A DNA stretch of 51,472 nucleotides, from NCBI GenBank assembly GCA_963623875.1, contig CAVFNL010000016.1:1-51472 (forward strand), given 5' to 3'. Positions within the stretch are counted from its first letter, which is position 1; every line of letters begins with the position of its first letter. Positions 1 through 8,112 of the stretch are shown piece after piece. The notes beneath the pieces are model-generated. The model ran no database searches and was not told the origin of the DNA. It was given only the letters and a program-made list of their open reading frames with translations. The stretch is from UBA3206 sp963623875 (GTDB taxonomy: Bacteria > Bacillota_I > Bacilli_A > Acholeplasmatales > Anaeroplasmataceae). Position numbers and translations under genes: made by a program.

Positions 1-20
1 ACAATTGGTTCATTTTTTCC

Positions 21-55
21 TGACCAAACTGGTTTATTTTATCTTGACACTTTCA
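21..55. repeat. Terminal inverted repeat, left copy (likely insertion-element end)
   Basis: These 35 bases are the exact reverse complement of 51418-51452 at the other edge. Read outward (minus strand) the sequence starts TGAAAGTGTCAAG and runs through AAATAAACCAG; beyond the identical part both copies still share TGAACCA. A repeated AAAT(A/G)AACCA unit near the tip recalls the multiple terminal repeats of IS21-family elements, but no transposase is in the window, so the family is a guess. It probably marks a multicopy element at which the assembly broke. Confidence 0.7.
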
Positions 56-221
56 CTATAATATGTTTTAGCAGTTATTTACATCCAACGCTATAGCAAA
101 AAGTATTACTAAAAGTTCGTTTCTTTTTGTCATCACATCCATTATATATTTATTTAAAAGGCGTATTACTTCTTTTCATATGTACGCAATATAATAAAAG
201 ATTTTGTTTGAATTAATTTTT
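56..221. other. Intergenic stretch between element end and rsfS terminator
   Basis: I see no gene here. The stretch is A+T-rich. Bases 65-114 hold three short blocks in the order found in the CRISPR repeat of this window (GTTTTAGCA, TAGCAAAAA, TACTAAAA), but spread out by about 20 inserted bases. This is probably chance or a heavily decayed repeat. Confidence 0.4.
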
Positions 222-265
222 AAATCCCCACCTCTTAATTAATTTTAACATGGAAGTGGGGATTT
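222..265 (-). terminator. Terminator-like hairpin after rsfS
   Basis: A perfect 10-bp inverted repeat (AAATCCCCAC at 222-231 and its complement at 256-265) encloses a 24-base A+T-rich loop. It sits just after the rsfS stop and would end the rluA-like/yqeG/yqeH/yqeK/rsfS transcript. The T-tract is weak on the minus strand and slightly better on the plus strand. Confidence 0.6.
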
Positions 266-275
266 TAATATATAT

Positions 276-620
276 TTATTCTTTAGAATCTCTTAAAGTT
301 TTAACATCGATAGTTTTTACATCCATGTATAACTTTTCAAGATTGTAATGTTCTCTTTCTTCTTTTGTGAAAACGTGAACTAATACATCGTGACAGTCAA
401 CAACAACCCAAGTTGTGTTTTTTCCTTCGATGTGTCTTATATCAAATCCTGCTTCTTTAAGTTCATCTTCAATGTAGTCACAAACAGATGCTGCTTGTCT
501 TAAAGATGATACTGTCGCAATAATCACATTATCAAAAAGTGGTGATATTCCTTCCATATCATAAATTACGATATCTTCACTTTTAACTCTATCTAGGGCA
601 CGAATAATTGTTTTTAACAT
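276..620 (-). CDS. rsfS: Ribosomal silencing factor RsfS
   Basis: This 114-residue protein belongs to the RsfS/Iojap (DUF143) family, which binds ribosomal protein uL14 on the 50S subunit and blocks subunit joining when nutrients are scarce. The family pattern is clear: an SEDIVIYDMEG strand, the IATVSSLRQA segment, an EGKNTTWVVVD stretch and the VHVFTKEEREHYNLEKLY end. The length is normal. An AAGGAG motif lies about 11 bases before the ATG. It overlaps the end of yqeK by 7 bases, which suggests translational coupling, and is the last gene of a minus-strand operon. Confidence 0.95.
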   Translation of the reverse strand: MLKTIIRALDRVKSEDIVIYDMEGISPLFDNVIIATVSSLRQAASVCDYIEDELKEAGFDIRHIEGKNTTWVVVDCHDVLVHVFTKEEREHYNLEKLYMDVKTIDVKTLRDSKE

Positions 621-1186
621 TTGTTTAATTTCTCCTTAATTTCTTCTTCTAATTTTAATTGATTTGGATGTAATTGCATATCATTTATATGTTTTTTTGT
701 TGATTCTATAGAATATATTATAGCCTCATCAATACCTTTTTCAAAAAGGATTTTTCTACATTCTATTGAATCACTATATTCTCTTGTCATTTCAGTGAAA
801 TCAGATATAAATACAATACGCTCTAGAAGTGACATCCCACATCTTCCTACCACGTGATTTCGTATTGCGTTTAAAATATCAATATCTTCTATCATAAATT
901 TTTCTTTTGCATAATATTCTGATAGATATGCATGTAAAAGACATGGATATTCTATACATTCTTTTCTATCTTTTTCATTTAAAAGTAAAATATTTGTATC
1001 ATATTTTGCATAGTCATGAAGAAGGGACGCAATTTTAGCTTTTAATATATCGCATCCATATTTTTTTGCTAAAACCTCTGACATATCTACAACGCCTAAT
1101 ATATGTTTATATCTTTTTTCGTGGTCCTTTAAATGATTTTTAACTTCTTCTTTTATCTCATTAAATCTTTCTTCCGATAATTCCAT
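614..1186 (-). CDS. yqeK: HD-domain hydrolase YqeK (Ap4A hydrolase family)
   Basis: The 190-residue protein matches YqeK, an HD-superfamily phosphohydrolase known to split diadenosine tetraphosphate symmetrically into ADP. Visible metal-ligand motifs are YKHIL (His28), the signature HD pair in LLHDYAK (His57-Asp58), and downstream LLHAYLSEYYA and IRNHVVGR. The start overlaps the end of yqeH by 26 bases and has only an AAGGA directly against the ATG, so initiation may depend on coupling. In Bacillus subtilis yqeK lies next to nadD and rsfS; here rsfS follows but nadD is absent. Confidence 0.9.
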   Translation of the reverse strand: MELSEERFNEIKEEVKNHLKDHEKRYKHILGVVDMSEVLAKKYGCDILKAKIASLLHDYAKYDTNILLLNEKDRKECIEYPCLLHAYLSEYYAKEKFMIEDIDILNAIRNHVVGRCGMSLLERIVFISDFTEMTREYSDSIECRKILFEKGIDEAIIYSIESTKKHINDMQLHPNQLKLEEEIKEKLNKC

Positions 1187-2270
1187 TCCTTAACACCACA
1201 TCTATACCTTCTAACATTAATACTTTGATTGTTGTAGATTTATTAAAGCTTATAAAGCCTAAACCTGATATATATAATTCATTCTTTTCTTTTGATATTT
1301 TATATTCTTTACAAACATATTTAATATTTTTGATTTCTTCTTTAGAAGGTGGATTTAGCATTTCACCTAAATGTTTTTCCATAAACTCTTCTATGCTTTT
1401 AGATTTTGTTCTATGAAGTAAAAGCTTATCAGAAAAATAACATGTGACACTTAAATCTTTAACTCCTTTTATATCTAACGCTATAAGACCTGATATAAAT
1501 AGTTTGTTATCTTCAAATATTTGATAATTAATAGGCTTTATTTCTTTTGTAGGCACAATCATACTATATGATTTAGGCATTAGTTTGTTTAAAATATTTC
1601 CTTCATTTATTAATCCAGGTGTATCAATAAATGCTTTATTATCATTAAAGAACGGAATATTTATTAAATCTAGAGTTGTTCCTGGTATATTTGATGTTGA
1701 AATAAGATCTGTCGTTCTTGCACTAAATCTTTTAAGAAGTGCATTTATAAGACTTGATTTTCCGACATTTGCGCATCCAACAAAATATACATCTCTATCA
1801 TTTCTAAAAAGATCAATTGTGTTCATTAAATCATCTAAAAAATATCCTTTTTTAGATGATACTACATGTGCCGCAAGTATTTTAAAAAATTGTTTTTGAC
1901 TTTCTTTTAGAATAAAATCAACAATCTTATATACATTTGTAGATTTAGGTAACAAATCATACTTGTTTGCGACAACTATTACATTTTTATCTCTTAAATA
2001 ATCAATAATTTTAGGAATAAATGTTGCGCTAAAATCAAACACATCTACAACTAGCACAACAAGCGCATTCTTTTTAAGCGCACCTGTCAAAATATTATCA
2101 TATTCTTCATTTTTAGCAAGTATTTTAGGCATCTCGTTGTAATGCATCAATCTATAACAACGAAGACAATAATCATTATCTAAATTTTTAACAAATCCTT
2201 TTTTGTCTATATATTCATTTTGAAGAACAGACCCACAACCTACACATTTTTTATTTAGCAATTTTTTCAC
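1161..2270 (-). CDS. yqeH: Circularly permuted ribosome-assembly GTPase YqeH
   Basis: YqeH-type GTPase needed for 30S subunit assembly. An N-terminal zinc finger (Cys9, Cys12, Cys35, Cys38) precedes a GTPase whose motifs come in permuted order: G4 NKYD (102-105), G5 SSKKG (138-142), G1 GCANVGKS (165-172), G2 Thr around 198, G3 DTPG (216-219). This order is normal for YqeH. The longest reading uses a GTG that lies inside the AGGTG ribosome site; a TTG three codons later (position 2261) has better spacing and may be the true start. It overlaps yqeG by about 20 bases. Confidence 0.93.
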   Translation of the reverse strand: MKKLLNKKCVGCGSVLQNEYIDKKGFVKNLDNDYCLRCYRLMHYNEMPKILAKNEEYDNILTGALKKNALVVLVVDVFDFSATFIPKIIDYLRDKNVIVVANKYDLLPKSTNVYKIVDFILKESQKQFFKILAAHVVSSKKGYFLDDLMNTIDLFRNDRDVYFVGCANVGKSSLINALLKRFSARTTDLISTSNIPGTTLDLINIPFFNDNKAFIDTPGLINEGNILNKLMPKSYSMIVPTKEIKPINYQIFEDNKLFISGLIALDIKGVKDLSVTCYFSDKLLLHRTKSKSIEEFMEKHLGEMLNPPSKEEIKNIKYVCKEYKISKEKNELYISGLGFISFNKSTTIKVLMLEGIDVVLRNGIIGRKI

Positions 2271-2841
2271 CTACATATCTTTTTAATTTTTGTTCATATA
2301 AATCATTATGCTTTTTTTCTATACGTTTTAATATTTTATTTTCAAGTCTTCTATTAAATCTTGTAGTCCAAATTTCAGTTTTAGGATCAATATTTTTTAC
2401 CATAATAGTATATAAACCATACTTTTTAGATGCATATTGATCTGTTAAAAGTTGATCTCCTATTTCTACAATTTCTTCTTTTTTAAAATTATAATTATAT
2501 TCTTTTATCGCTAATTTATGAGCCTTTCTAAGACCCATTGTAAAAGGTTTTTTAGCAGACGCAACAAATAGAACCCCTAAAGCATCCGCAAATTTCTTAA
2601 CCCTTTTTTTATGATTATTAGAACATAAAACAATCTTAAATCCCATTTGTTCTAAACGATTCTTTAATTCTTTAAGTTCATTATTAGGAATTTCTTCTTT
2701 ATATGATATTAAAGTATTATCTAAATCAGATATAATAAGTCGTTTGCCTTCATTATATAATTTTTCAAAATTTATATCATATACTGTAGTTTCATATTCA
2801 TTTGGTATAAATTTTTTTAAGTTTACGAAATACTCTATCAT
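2251..2841 (-). CDS. yqeG: HAD-superfamily phosphatase YqeG (subfamily IIIA)
   Basis: This 196-residue protein fits YqeG, a HAD-IIIA phosphatase usually found beside yqeH. The nucleophile motif is DLDNT (residues 39-43), motif II is CSNN, motif III a Lys in AKKPF, and motif IV EIGDQLLTD. The physiological substrate is not settled for the family. An AGGAG precedes the ATG at good spacing. It is followed directly by yqeH, as in Bacillus, and preceded by an RluA-type gene with an 8-base gap. Confidence 0.92.
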   Translation of the reverse strand: MIEYFVNLKKFIPNEYETTVYDINFEKLYNEGKRLIISDLDNTLISYKEEIPNNELKELKNRLEQMGFKIVLCSNNHKKRVKKFADALGVLFVASAKKPFTMGLRKAHKLAIKEYNYNFKKEEIVEIGDQLLTDQYASKKYGLYTIMVKNIDPKTEIWTTRFNRRLENKILKRIEKKHNDLYEQKLKRYVGEKIAK

Positions 2842-2849
2842 AATTTCTC

Positions 2850-3800
2850 CTATTTTATAATATTAAATGTGTTTGGCATTTTAGCATTTAATTCTATTTT
2901 TTTATTTTTAAAAGGATGTTTGAACGTAAGGCGTGATGCATGCAGTGCCAGTCTTTTAATAACCAAAGATTGTCCATCTCCATACTTAGTATCTCCAAGA
3001 ATAGGATGTCCTAAACTTTTTAATACAACTCTTATTTGGTTTTTTCTACCTGTTTCTATTACAACACGTAAAAGTGAATTTTTATTGTCAGTTTTTAAAA
3101 CCTCATAATTAGTAATAGATAACTTACCATCTTTTCCTTTTGCAACATACACCATGTTGTTTTTATCTTCTAAAAGATTACATAATATTCTATCACTCTT
3201 CTTTTCCATAACACCTTTAACAACAGCTATATATTCTCTTAGTTCAACAAAATCATTCCATTCTAATCTTAACTTTGATTGAATATATGGATTTTTAGCA
3301 AAAACAAGCACACCAGATGTCTCTTTATCTATTCTATGAATTACAAAAGGACGTTCACCTTTACCATTCATTTTTAAATATTCTGATACATAAAGATAAC
3401 ATGATTCCTTCTCTTTTTCAGTTTCAACAGATAATACTCCTTCAGGTTTATTAATCGCAATAAAATCTTCATCTTCATATATTATATCTATTTTAGGTTT
3501 TTCTACTCTATTTTTCTTAACAATTTTTTTAATAGGTCCTTCTACACTATATTTAGATATCGCAACTTCATCTTCTTTTGCAAGTACTAAATTAAATTGT
3601 CTTTCAGGTACACCATTTACCAAAACTTGATTTTTTGCAAGTAATGTTTTACATACATTTCTTGAAGTATTCATTTTTAAAAGTAAAAAATCAAGAAGAT
3701 ATGTAGTTTCTTTTACTTTAAATGTATTAGTATATATAATCTTTTTTTGTTCTTTTTTATTATCTTTTTCATCAAAGTGCTTAACGCTATGTCTTGCCAT
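2850..3800 (-). CDS. RluA-family pseudouridine synthase with S4 domain
   Basis: The protein (316 aa) has a lysine-rich N-terminus, an S4 RNA-binding domain at about residues 30-82 (LDFLLLKMN...VNGVP) and a RluA-type catalytic domain. The catalytic segment is HRIDKETSGVLVFAK, with Asp158 as the expected nucleophile; the family usually has R-L-D here, so R-I-D is a mild variant. The downstream GRKNQIRV and HPILGDTKYG motifs are present. It should convert specific uridines of 23S rRNA or tRNA to pseudouridine, but which site cannot be told from sequence. It starts the operon after the greA terminator. Confidence 0.9.
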   Translation of the reverse strand: MARHSVKHFDEKDNKKEQKKIIYTNTFKVKETTYLLDFLLLKMNTSRNVCKTLLAKNQVLVNGVPERQFNLVLAKEDEVAISKYSVEGPIKKIVKKNRVEKPKIDIIYEDEDFIAINKPEGVLSVETEKEKESCYLYVSEYLKMNGKGERPFVIHRIDKETSGVLVFAKNPYIQSKLRLEWNDFVELREYIAVVKGVMEKKSDRILCNLLEDKNNMVYVAKGKDGKLSITNYEVLKTDNKNSLLRVVIETGRKNQIRVVLKSLGHPILGDTKYGDGQSLVIKRLALHASRLTFKHPFKNKKIELNAKMPNTFNIIK

Positions 3801-3822
3801 AAATACCTCGTCTATAATTTAT

Positions 3823-3845
3823 AAAAAAAGTGCCATTAAGGCACT
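3823..3845 (-). terminator. Terminator of greA
   Basis: On the minus strand AGTGCC-TTAAT-GGCACT is followed by seven T residues, a standard intrinsic terminator starting 8 bases after the greA stop codon. It separates greA from the RluA-type gene that begins the next unit. Confidence 0.85.
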
Positions 3846-3852
3846 AATTATA

Positions 3853-4332
3853 TTACTTGTTTAAAACTGAATTGATAAGTACTTTAGATTCTTTTCCACT
3901 TTCAGAAACAACAGTAACAGTATCACCTTTTTTAGCACCCATTAATGCTTTCCCTAGAGGTGATTCAGATGAAATCTTTCCGTTGATTGGGTCAGCTTCG
4001 ATAGTTCCTACAATCGCGAAATCAAAAGTCTTATCTAAATCAACATATGTAATATTTACGTTCTTTCCAATTGATACCTTCTTTGATTTATCAACTTCAA
4101 TAATCTTATGATATTTCTTTATATTTTCAAGTTCGTTTAATCTAGCATTAAGACGAGCTTGTTCATCTCTTGCGGCATCGTAATCAGCATTTTCTGATAA
4201 GTCTCCTTGAGATCTTGCGTCTGCTAGCGCTTGTACGTTTGCAGGTATTAGTTCATCTTTTAATTTTCTATATTCTTCTTCAATTTTTTCATAACCTTCT
4301 GCAGTTATTTCAATAATCTTCTTCTCAGACAT
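3853..4332 (-). CDS. greA: Transcription elongation factor GreA
   Basis: GreA (159 aa) inserts its coiled coil into the RNA polymerase secondary channel and stimulates cleavage of backtracked RNA. The N-terminal coiled coil carries the conserved ARSQGDLSENADYDAARDEQ segment, whose acidic tip is needed for cleavage, and the C-terminal FKBP-like part ends with the SPLGKALMGAKKGD stretch. An ATG seven codons upstream is in frame, but GGAGG (4341-4345) lies inside that extension, 8 bases before the ATG at 4332, which fixes the start. It has its own promoter and terminator. Confidence 0.96.
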   Translation of the reverse strand: MSEKKIIEITAEGYEKIEEEYRKLKDELIPANVQALADARSQGDLSENADYDAARDEQARLNARLNELENIKKYHKIIEVDKSKKVSIGKNVNITYVDLDKTFDFAIVGTIEADPINGKISSESPLGKALMGAKKGDTVTVVSESGKESKVLINSVLNK

Positions 4333-4361
4333 GGTATATTCCTCCGTACTCAATATTTTAT

Positions 4362-4389
4362 ATTATACATTACTTTTTTTAAAAATCAA
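4362..4389 (-). promoter_or_regulatory. Promoter of greA
   Basis: On the minus strand TTGATT (4384-4389) and TATAAT (4362-4367) are separated by 16 bases, upstream of the greA ribosome site. This is a good sigma-A-type promoter by consensus. Confidence 0.6.
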
Positions 4390-4422
4390 ACATTTATTAT
4401 TCAAATTACGTTTTAAATTAAT

Positions 4423-4836
4423 CTAATCATTTATTTTTAACAATTCTATTTTAGATGTATGCTTTAAACTCTTACTGTCATATGCTATTCCTACAAGCAT
4501 TACATCGCCACTATAACGGCCAAGTACATCTTCTTTATTCTTATTAAATGGTCCTGTAAGTTCATTATGATTTTCATCAAATGTTTTATTAATAAATTTT
4601 GTATTCCCTTTTAATGTTTCTTGGTATGATATATCTGCTGATATATATAATTTATCAAATAATTCTTTTGAATAATATGCATTAAGCATTGATAAGGCCA
4701 TGTTTTTTTCCAAAACGGCGTGGACGTGTGATGCACATAAATCTATCGTTTGTTTGCATTAAAGATTTATCTATAAATATCTTTGAATTTAAAGCAAATT
4801 AAAAGCTTCATTAGGTTGATTTATATAAAAACTCAT
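4423..4836 (-). pseudogene. Remnant of an AAA-ATPase-like / PD-(D/E)XK family gene
   Basis: Three reading frames together give the N- and C-termini of the AAA-ATPase-like family (PF09820 type, normally more than 500 aa). It begins at an ATG with AAGGTG upstream (4836): MSFYINQPNEAFNLL, then a frameshift near 4781-4795, then a frame containing the P-loop region CITRPRRFGK, then a second frameshift in a run of seven A (4703-4709), then MALSMLNAYYSKELFDKL. Soon after, the sequence jumps to the family's C-terminal YSGDVMLVGIAYD...KHTSKIE. So there are two frameshifts and a large internal deletion. The open frame at 4423-4713 (96 codons) is only the last piece and is unlikely to be functional. Confidence 0.75.
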
Positions 4837-4910
4837 AATATCACACCTTCTTACTATTTTTATTTTAACACTATATTATAGATATAGCCATTTAAAATTA
4901 TTCTTTTATT

Positions 4911-5369
4911 TTATAATTCTATCTCAAATGCTATATTTCCTCTTTCATAAGGAAATATTTTTTTATCAACTGGTATTTCATAAAATCCTTTTTTTAAATA
5001 CAAATGCATTGCGGCTTCACATTTAGTATTTGTGACAAGAATTATTCTTTTTCCACCCGCATTCCTTACATATGCAAGTGCGTAATCTAAAATCATTCCA
5101 CCAGCGCCATTTGACCTATATTTCTTGCTGGTCGCAAATTTTTCTATTTCATAAAGACTTTCACTTTTTTTAGTTATAAGCATAGTAGATACAGCATTTA
5201 GACTATCATCAAGCGCAAATAATATTTCTGAACCATTTTTTATTTGTTCTTCAATAGAATTAAGTGTTTTAATATCATTTTCCTCAACTTTAAACATTTC
5301 ATTTATCCATGCAAGATTCATTTCTATAAAATCTTTTTTATATTTTTTATCATAAGTAATTATTTTCAT
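4911..5369 (-). CDS. GNAT-family N-acetyltransferase
   Basis: A single-domain acetyltransferase (152 aa) of the GNAT fold. Motif A, which binds acetyl-CoA pyrophosphate, is visible as the KKYRSNGAGGMIL stretch near residues 91-104, followed by the beta-strand RIILVTNTK and the C-terminal AMHLYLKKGFYEIP segment typical of the family. The substrate cannot be predicted. Its ATG shares a base with the stop of the metallopeptidase gene (TAATG), so it is the last gene of the ftsY operon. Confidence 0.88.
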   Translation of the reverse strand: MKIITYDKKYKKDFIEMNLAWINEMFKVEENDIKTLNSIEEQIKNGSEILFALDDSLNAVSTMLITKKSESLYEIEKFATSKKYRSNGAGGMILDYALAYVRNAGGKRIILVTNTKCEAAMHLYLKKGFYEIPVDKKIFPYERGNIAFEIEL

Positions 5370-6043
5370 TATATAACATCCTTATATTTAAGCATTCTTA
5401 ATTCATGTTGTAATTTTTTAGCATTTGGAAGAACTTCTTCAAAAATTTTATAAAAATTCTTCTGATGCCCTAAAACTTTTAAATGGCATAATTCATGACA
5501 TATCACTACATCAATATATTTTTTTGGCATCTTCATACACATACCTGATATTACTATAAGATTTAATTTAGGATAGCATTTACCGTAAAATGATGTAGTA
5601 TATTTAAATTCTAATCTAGGCTTTTTTAGATTATATTTTTCAAACTTTGCAAAAATTTGATCAAATACCTGCACAACATATTCTTTAATCATTTCAACAT
5701 AAAATTTCTTTATAATTTTTGGTTTTAATGTCTTTGATATATATTCTATATGCATAGAATCTTCTGTTATAAAAAGTTTATTACTTACTCCACTATTTTC
5801 AATAATATTTAATGTTCTTCCTAAATAATGCATTGTATTTGAAGGCTCTTTATAACTATCTATAGCTTTTTTGATTTTTTTATAATTTTTTAAAAACAAA
5901 TCCTCTATATCACTATCACTAAGTATTATGGGCGTTGTAAGTCTAAATGTATTATTTCCTAGATATTTAATATATAATCCCCTATTATATGGTTTATGTA
6001 AAACTTCTACATATATTAATAAATCTAGTACTTTAATCTTCAT
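5369..6043 (-). CDS. YgjP-like (DUF45) zinc metallopeptidase
   Basis: This 224-residue protein has the DUF45/YgjP-like (WLM-clan) metallopeptidase signature: HELCHLKVLGHQKNFY, an HExxH zinc site with a third His five residues on, preceded by a PRLEFKYTTSFYGKCYPK segment typical of the family (usually ending in a Trp-Gly motif, here less conserved). No signal peptide or membrane segment is seen, so it should act in the cytoplasm. The biological substrate is unknown. Neighbouring genes overlap on both sides. Confidence 0.85.
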   Translation of the reverse strand: MKIKVLDLLIYVEVLHKPYNRGLYIKYLGNNTFRLTTPIILSDSDIEDLFLKNYKKIKKAIDSYKEPSNTMHYLGRTLNIIENSGVSNKLFITEDSMHIEYISKTLKPKIIKKFYVEMIKEYVVQVFDQIFAKFEKYNLKKPRLEFKYTTSFYGKCYPKLNLIVISGMCMKMPKKYIDVVICHELCHLKVLGHQKNFYKIFEEVLPNAKKLQHELRMLKYKDVI

Positions 6044-7223
6044 ATATTCTTATCATATCATATTCATTAAGTTTTGTGTCACACTTGAAATGAATGATAT
6101 CTCCTGGATGTCTTGATGCGTCTAAAATATTTTCATCTTTATCATAAATCTCTTCGATTTTTATTACTTTTTGTAATTTTGGCCCGAATAGTTCGATATA
6201 TGAATGTGGCTTAAAGAAGTTTCTTGATTCAATATATGCCATATTCGTTTTTGTATCATATGATTTTACAATACCACAAAATGACTGTGATACATCTTCT
6301 GATCTTTTATTATATAATTGTTCATTTATTGTAACATCGCCTATTAAGAAACCATGGGAAGTTTCTCTATTTTCAGCTTTTTTGATTTCTTTTTCATAAA
6401 AATTATAATTGATATTTTCGTTTCCACTATAAATATCATCTATTATCATACGATATGCTTTTACAACTGTCGCGATATAATGAAGTGATTTCATTCTTCC
6501 TTCAATTTTAAAAGAATTTGCGCCACTTAAAATTAAATCTTTTACCTCGTTTATTGCGCATAAATCCTTTGAAGATATTTGAAAATATTCATCATCATTT
6601 ATTTTGTTATTATCAACTATAAGATCATAGTTCCATCTACAAGAATGAGCACATCCACCTCTATTTGCGTCTCTATTAGTCATATTGTTAGATAACATAC
6701 ATCTTCCACTATATGATACACACATACCTCCATGGATGAATACTTCAATATCAGCTTTAGCATTATTTTTGATTTCTTTTATTTGCGCAACTGATAATTC
6801 ACGTCCTAAAACCACTCTATCTGCGCCCATAGATTCCCAGAATCTTACAGCTTCTATATTAGTTGTAGTTTCTTGCGTTGAAACATGCGCTTCCATTTTA
6901 GTATTTGCTTTAACCATTTTTAAAATATAGATAGATGCACAAATTATCGCATCTACACCGCATTCTTCAAGTTTTAATAAATGCTCTATCAATCCTTCCA
7001 TATCACCCTCATGAGGTAATATGTTACATGTTACATGTATTTTTGCGTTATGTTTGTGTGCAAATTCGCATCCTTCTTTTATATCTTCATAAGAGAAATT
7101 TGAAGCTCTAGATCGTAGGCTAAATTTTTTTGCGCCAATAAATACTGCGTCTGCACCATACATTACCGCAATTTTTAATTTTTCTAAATCACCAGCAGGA
7201 GCTAATAATTCTACTTTATTCAT
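6033..7223 (-). CDS. trhP2: U32 peptidase-like tRNA hydroxylation protein TrhP2 (YrrO)
   Basis: U32-family protein (396 aa) matching YrrO/TrhP of Bacillus, which with its partner makes 5-hydroxyuridine at the wobble position of certain tRNAs. The N-terminus ELLAPAGDLEKLKIAVMYGADAV (quoted in part) and the U32 signature around residues 160-190, EVFIHGGMCVSYSGRCMLS followed by the GGCAHSCRW cysteine cluster, are intact. Cysteines in this region likely ligate an iron-sulfur cluster in the family. It overlaps trhP1 by 4 bases, the same order as in B. subtilis. Confidence 0.88.
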   Translation of the reverse strand: MNKVELLAPAGDLEKLKIAVMYGADAVFIGAKKFSLRSRASNFSYEDIKEGCEFAHKHNAKIHVTCNILPHEGDMEGLIEHLLKLEECGVDAIICASIYILKMVKANTKMEAHVSTQETTTNIEAVRFWESMGADRVVLGRELSVAQIKEIKNNAKADIEVFIHGGMCVSYSGRCMLSNNMTNRDANRGGCAHSCRWNYDLIVDNNKINDDEYFQISSKDLCAINEVKDLILSGANSFKIEGRMKSLHYIATVVKAYRMIIDDIYSGNENINYNFYEKEIKKAENRETSHGFLIGDVTINEQLYNKRSEDVSQSFCGIVKSYDTKTNMAYIESRNFFKPHSYIELFGPKLQKVIKIEEIYDKDENILDASRHPGDIIHFKCDTKLNEYDMIRIYED

Positions 7224-8092
7224 TTAAACTCCTCCTTTTTATACACGGTATCTTGATACATAAATCCATCTTCAATCATAAACATTTCATTTAGATAATC
7301 TAGTGCCATATCTTGATCTATAAGACTATGTAGCACATCATGGAATAGTTTTAAGGCATCGTTGAAATCAGCTTCATCCATATATAGGGAATCCACAAAC
7401 ATATAATCAACATCTTTAATCTTATCTATTTCTCTTAAATAAGATAAAACATAAGATCTATAGATAATAGTACCATATTTATTTTCATCAATATGATATA
7501 TATCATCTCTTGTTTCTTCTTTTATGAATGTATTATCTCTTTTAAAATCACATTCTATATTTTTATGTTCTAAAAATAATGATATCAACTTTCTTTTCGA
7601 ATAAAACATTTGATGATATCCAAATATTTTAAGCCATACTTTACCTTGTTTCTTATCTGTGATTGTTTTAATATCATCTAAAGGTATTTCATTAGATAAG
7701 CCTACAGCATCAAGTCCTAAGTCTAAATAAAGGTTTGCGTCAAAAGAATTTGTAACAAGTGTTTTAGGGTCATATATTCCCATTTTTTCAATGCCATCTT
7801 CTTTTAAGATTTGATGTACTCCAATATCTGTATATAAAAATAATACATTTTTATTTTTATATTTTAAAATAAATTCTTTAAGTCCATCTAAATCCTTATC
7901 TTCTACAATAAATGAGATATCTAATATTACTTTTTTATTACATTCATTTTGGTATTTTAAAATATTTTCTATTTCCTCATCTTTTAAAATAGGATTATAC
8001 GCTGTTGAGTAGTTTGTAGAAATCAACACTCCATCGCATAAATTTCTTATTTCCATAAAATGAGAAAATGATTTAATAGACGCAATAATCAA
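7220..8092 (-). CDS. trhP1: U32-family tRNA hydroxylation partner TrhP1 (YrrN)
   Basis: This 290-residue protein is the shorter U32-like partner found directly upstream of TrhP2 (yrrN-yrrO order in B. subtilis). It resembles the U32 TIM-barrel half (GVLIS, LDISF, FLYTDIGVHQIL, LVTNSFDANLYLDLGLDAVGLSNEI) but lacks the cysteine cluster of TrhP2. The start is a TTG: AAAGGAG lies 9 bases upstream, and the only ATG in between runs into a stop after two codons. The gene ends in TGA, evidence that TGA is a stop in this organism. Confidence 0.82.
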   Translation of the reverse strand: MIIASIKSFSHFMEIRNLCDGVLISTNYSTAYNPILKDEEIENILKYQNECNKKVILDISFIVEDKDLDGLKEFILKYKNKNVLFLYTDIGVHQILKEDGIEKMGIYDPKTLVTNSFDANLYLDLGLDAVGLSNEIPLDDIKTITDKKQGKVWLKIFGYHQMFYSKRKLISLFLEHKNIECDFKRDNTFIKEETRDDIYHIDENKYGTIIYRSYVLSYLREIDKIKDVDYMFVDSLYMDEADFNDALKLFHDVLHSLIDQDMALDYLNEMFMIEDGFMYQDTVYKKEEFK

Positions 8093-8112
8093 TTAAATCA
8101 TCTCCTTTTCTT

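Noticed and set aside
1..60. TTGACA at 44-49 in the element end as an outward hybrid promoter
   Set aside because: The nearest TATAAT is only 7 bases away; nothing suitable lies at 16-18 bases at either edge.
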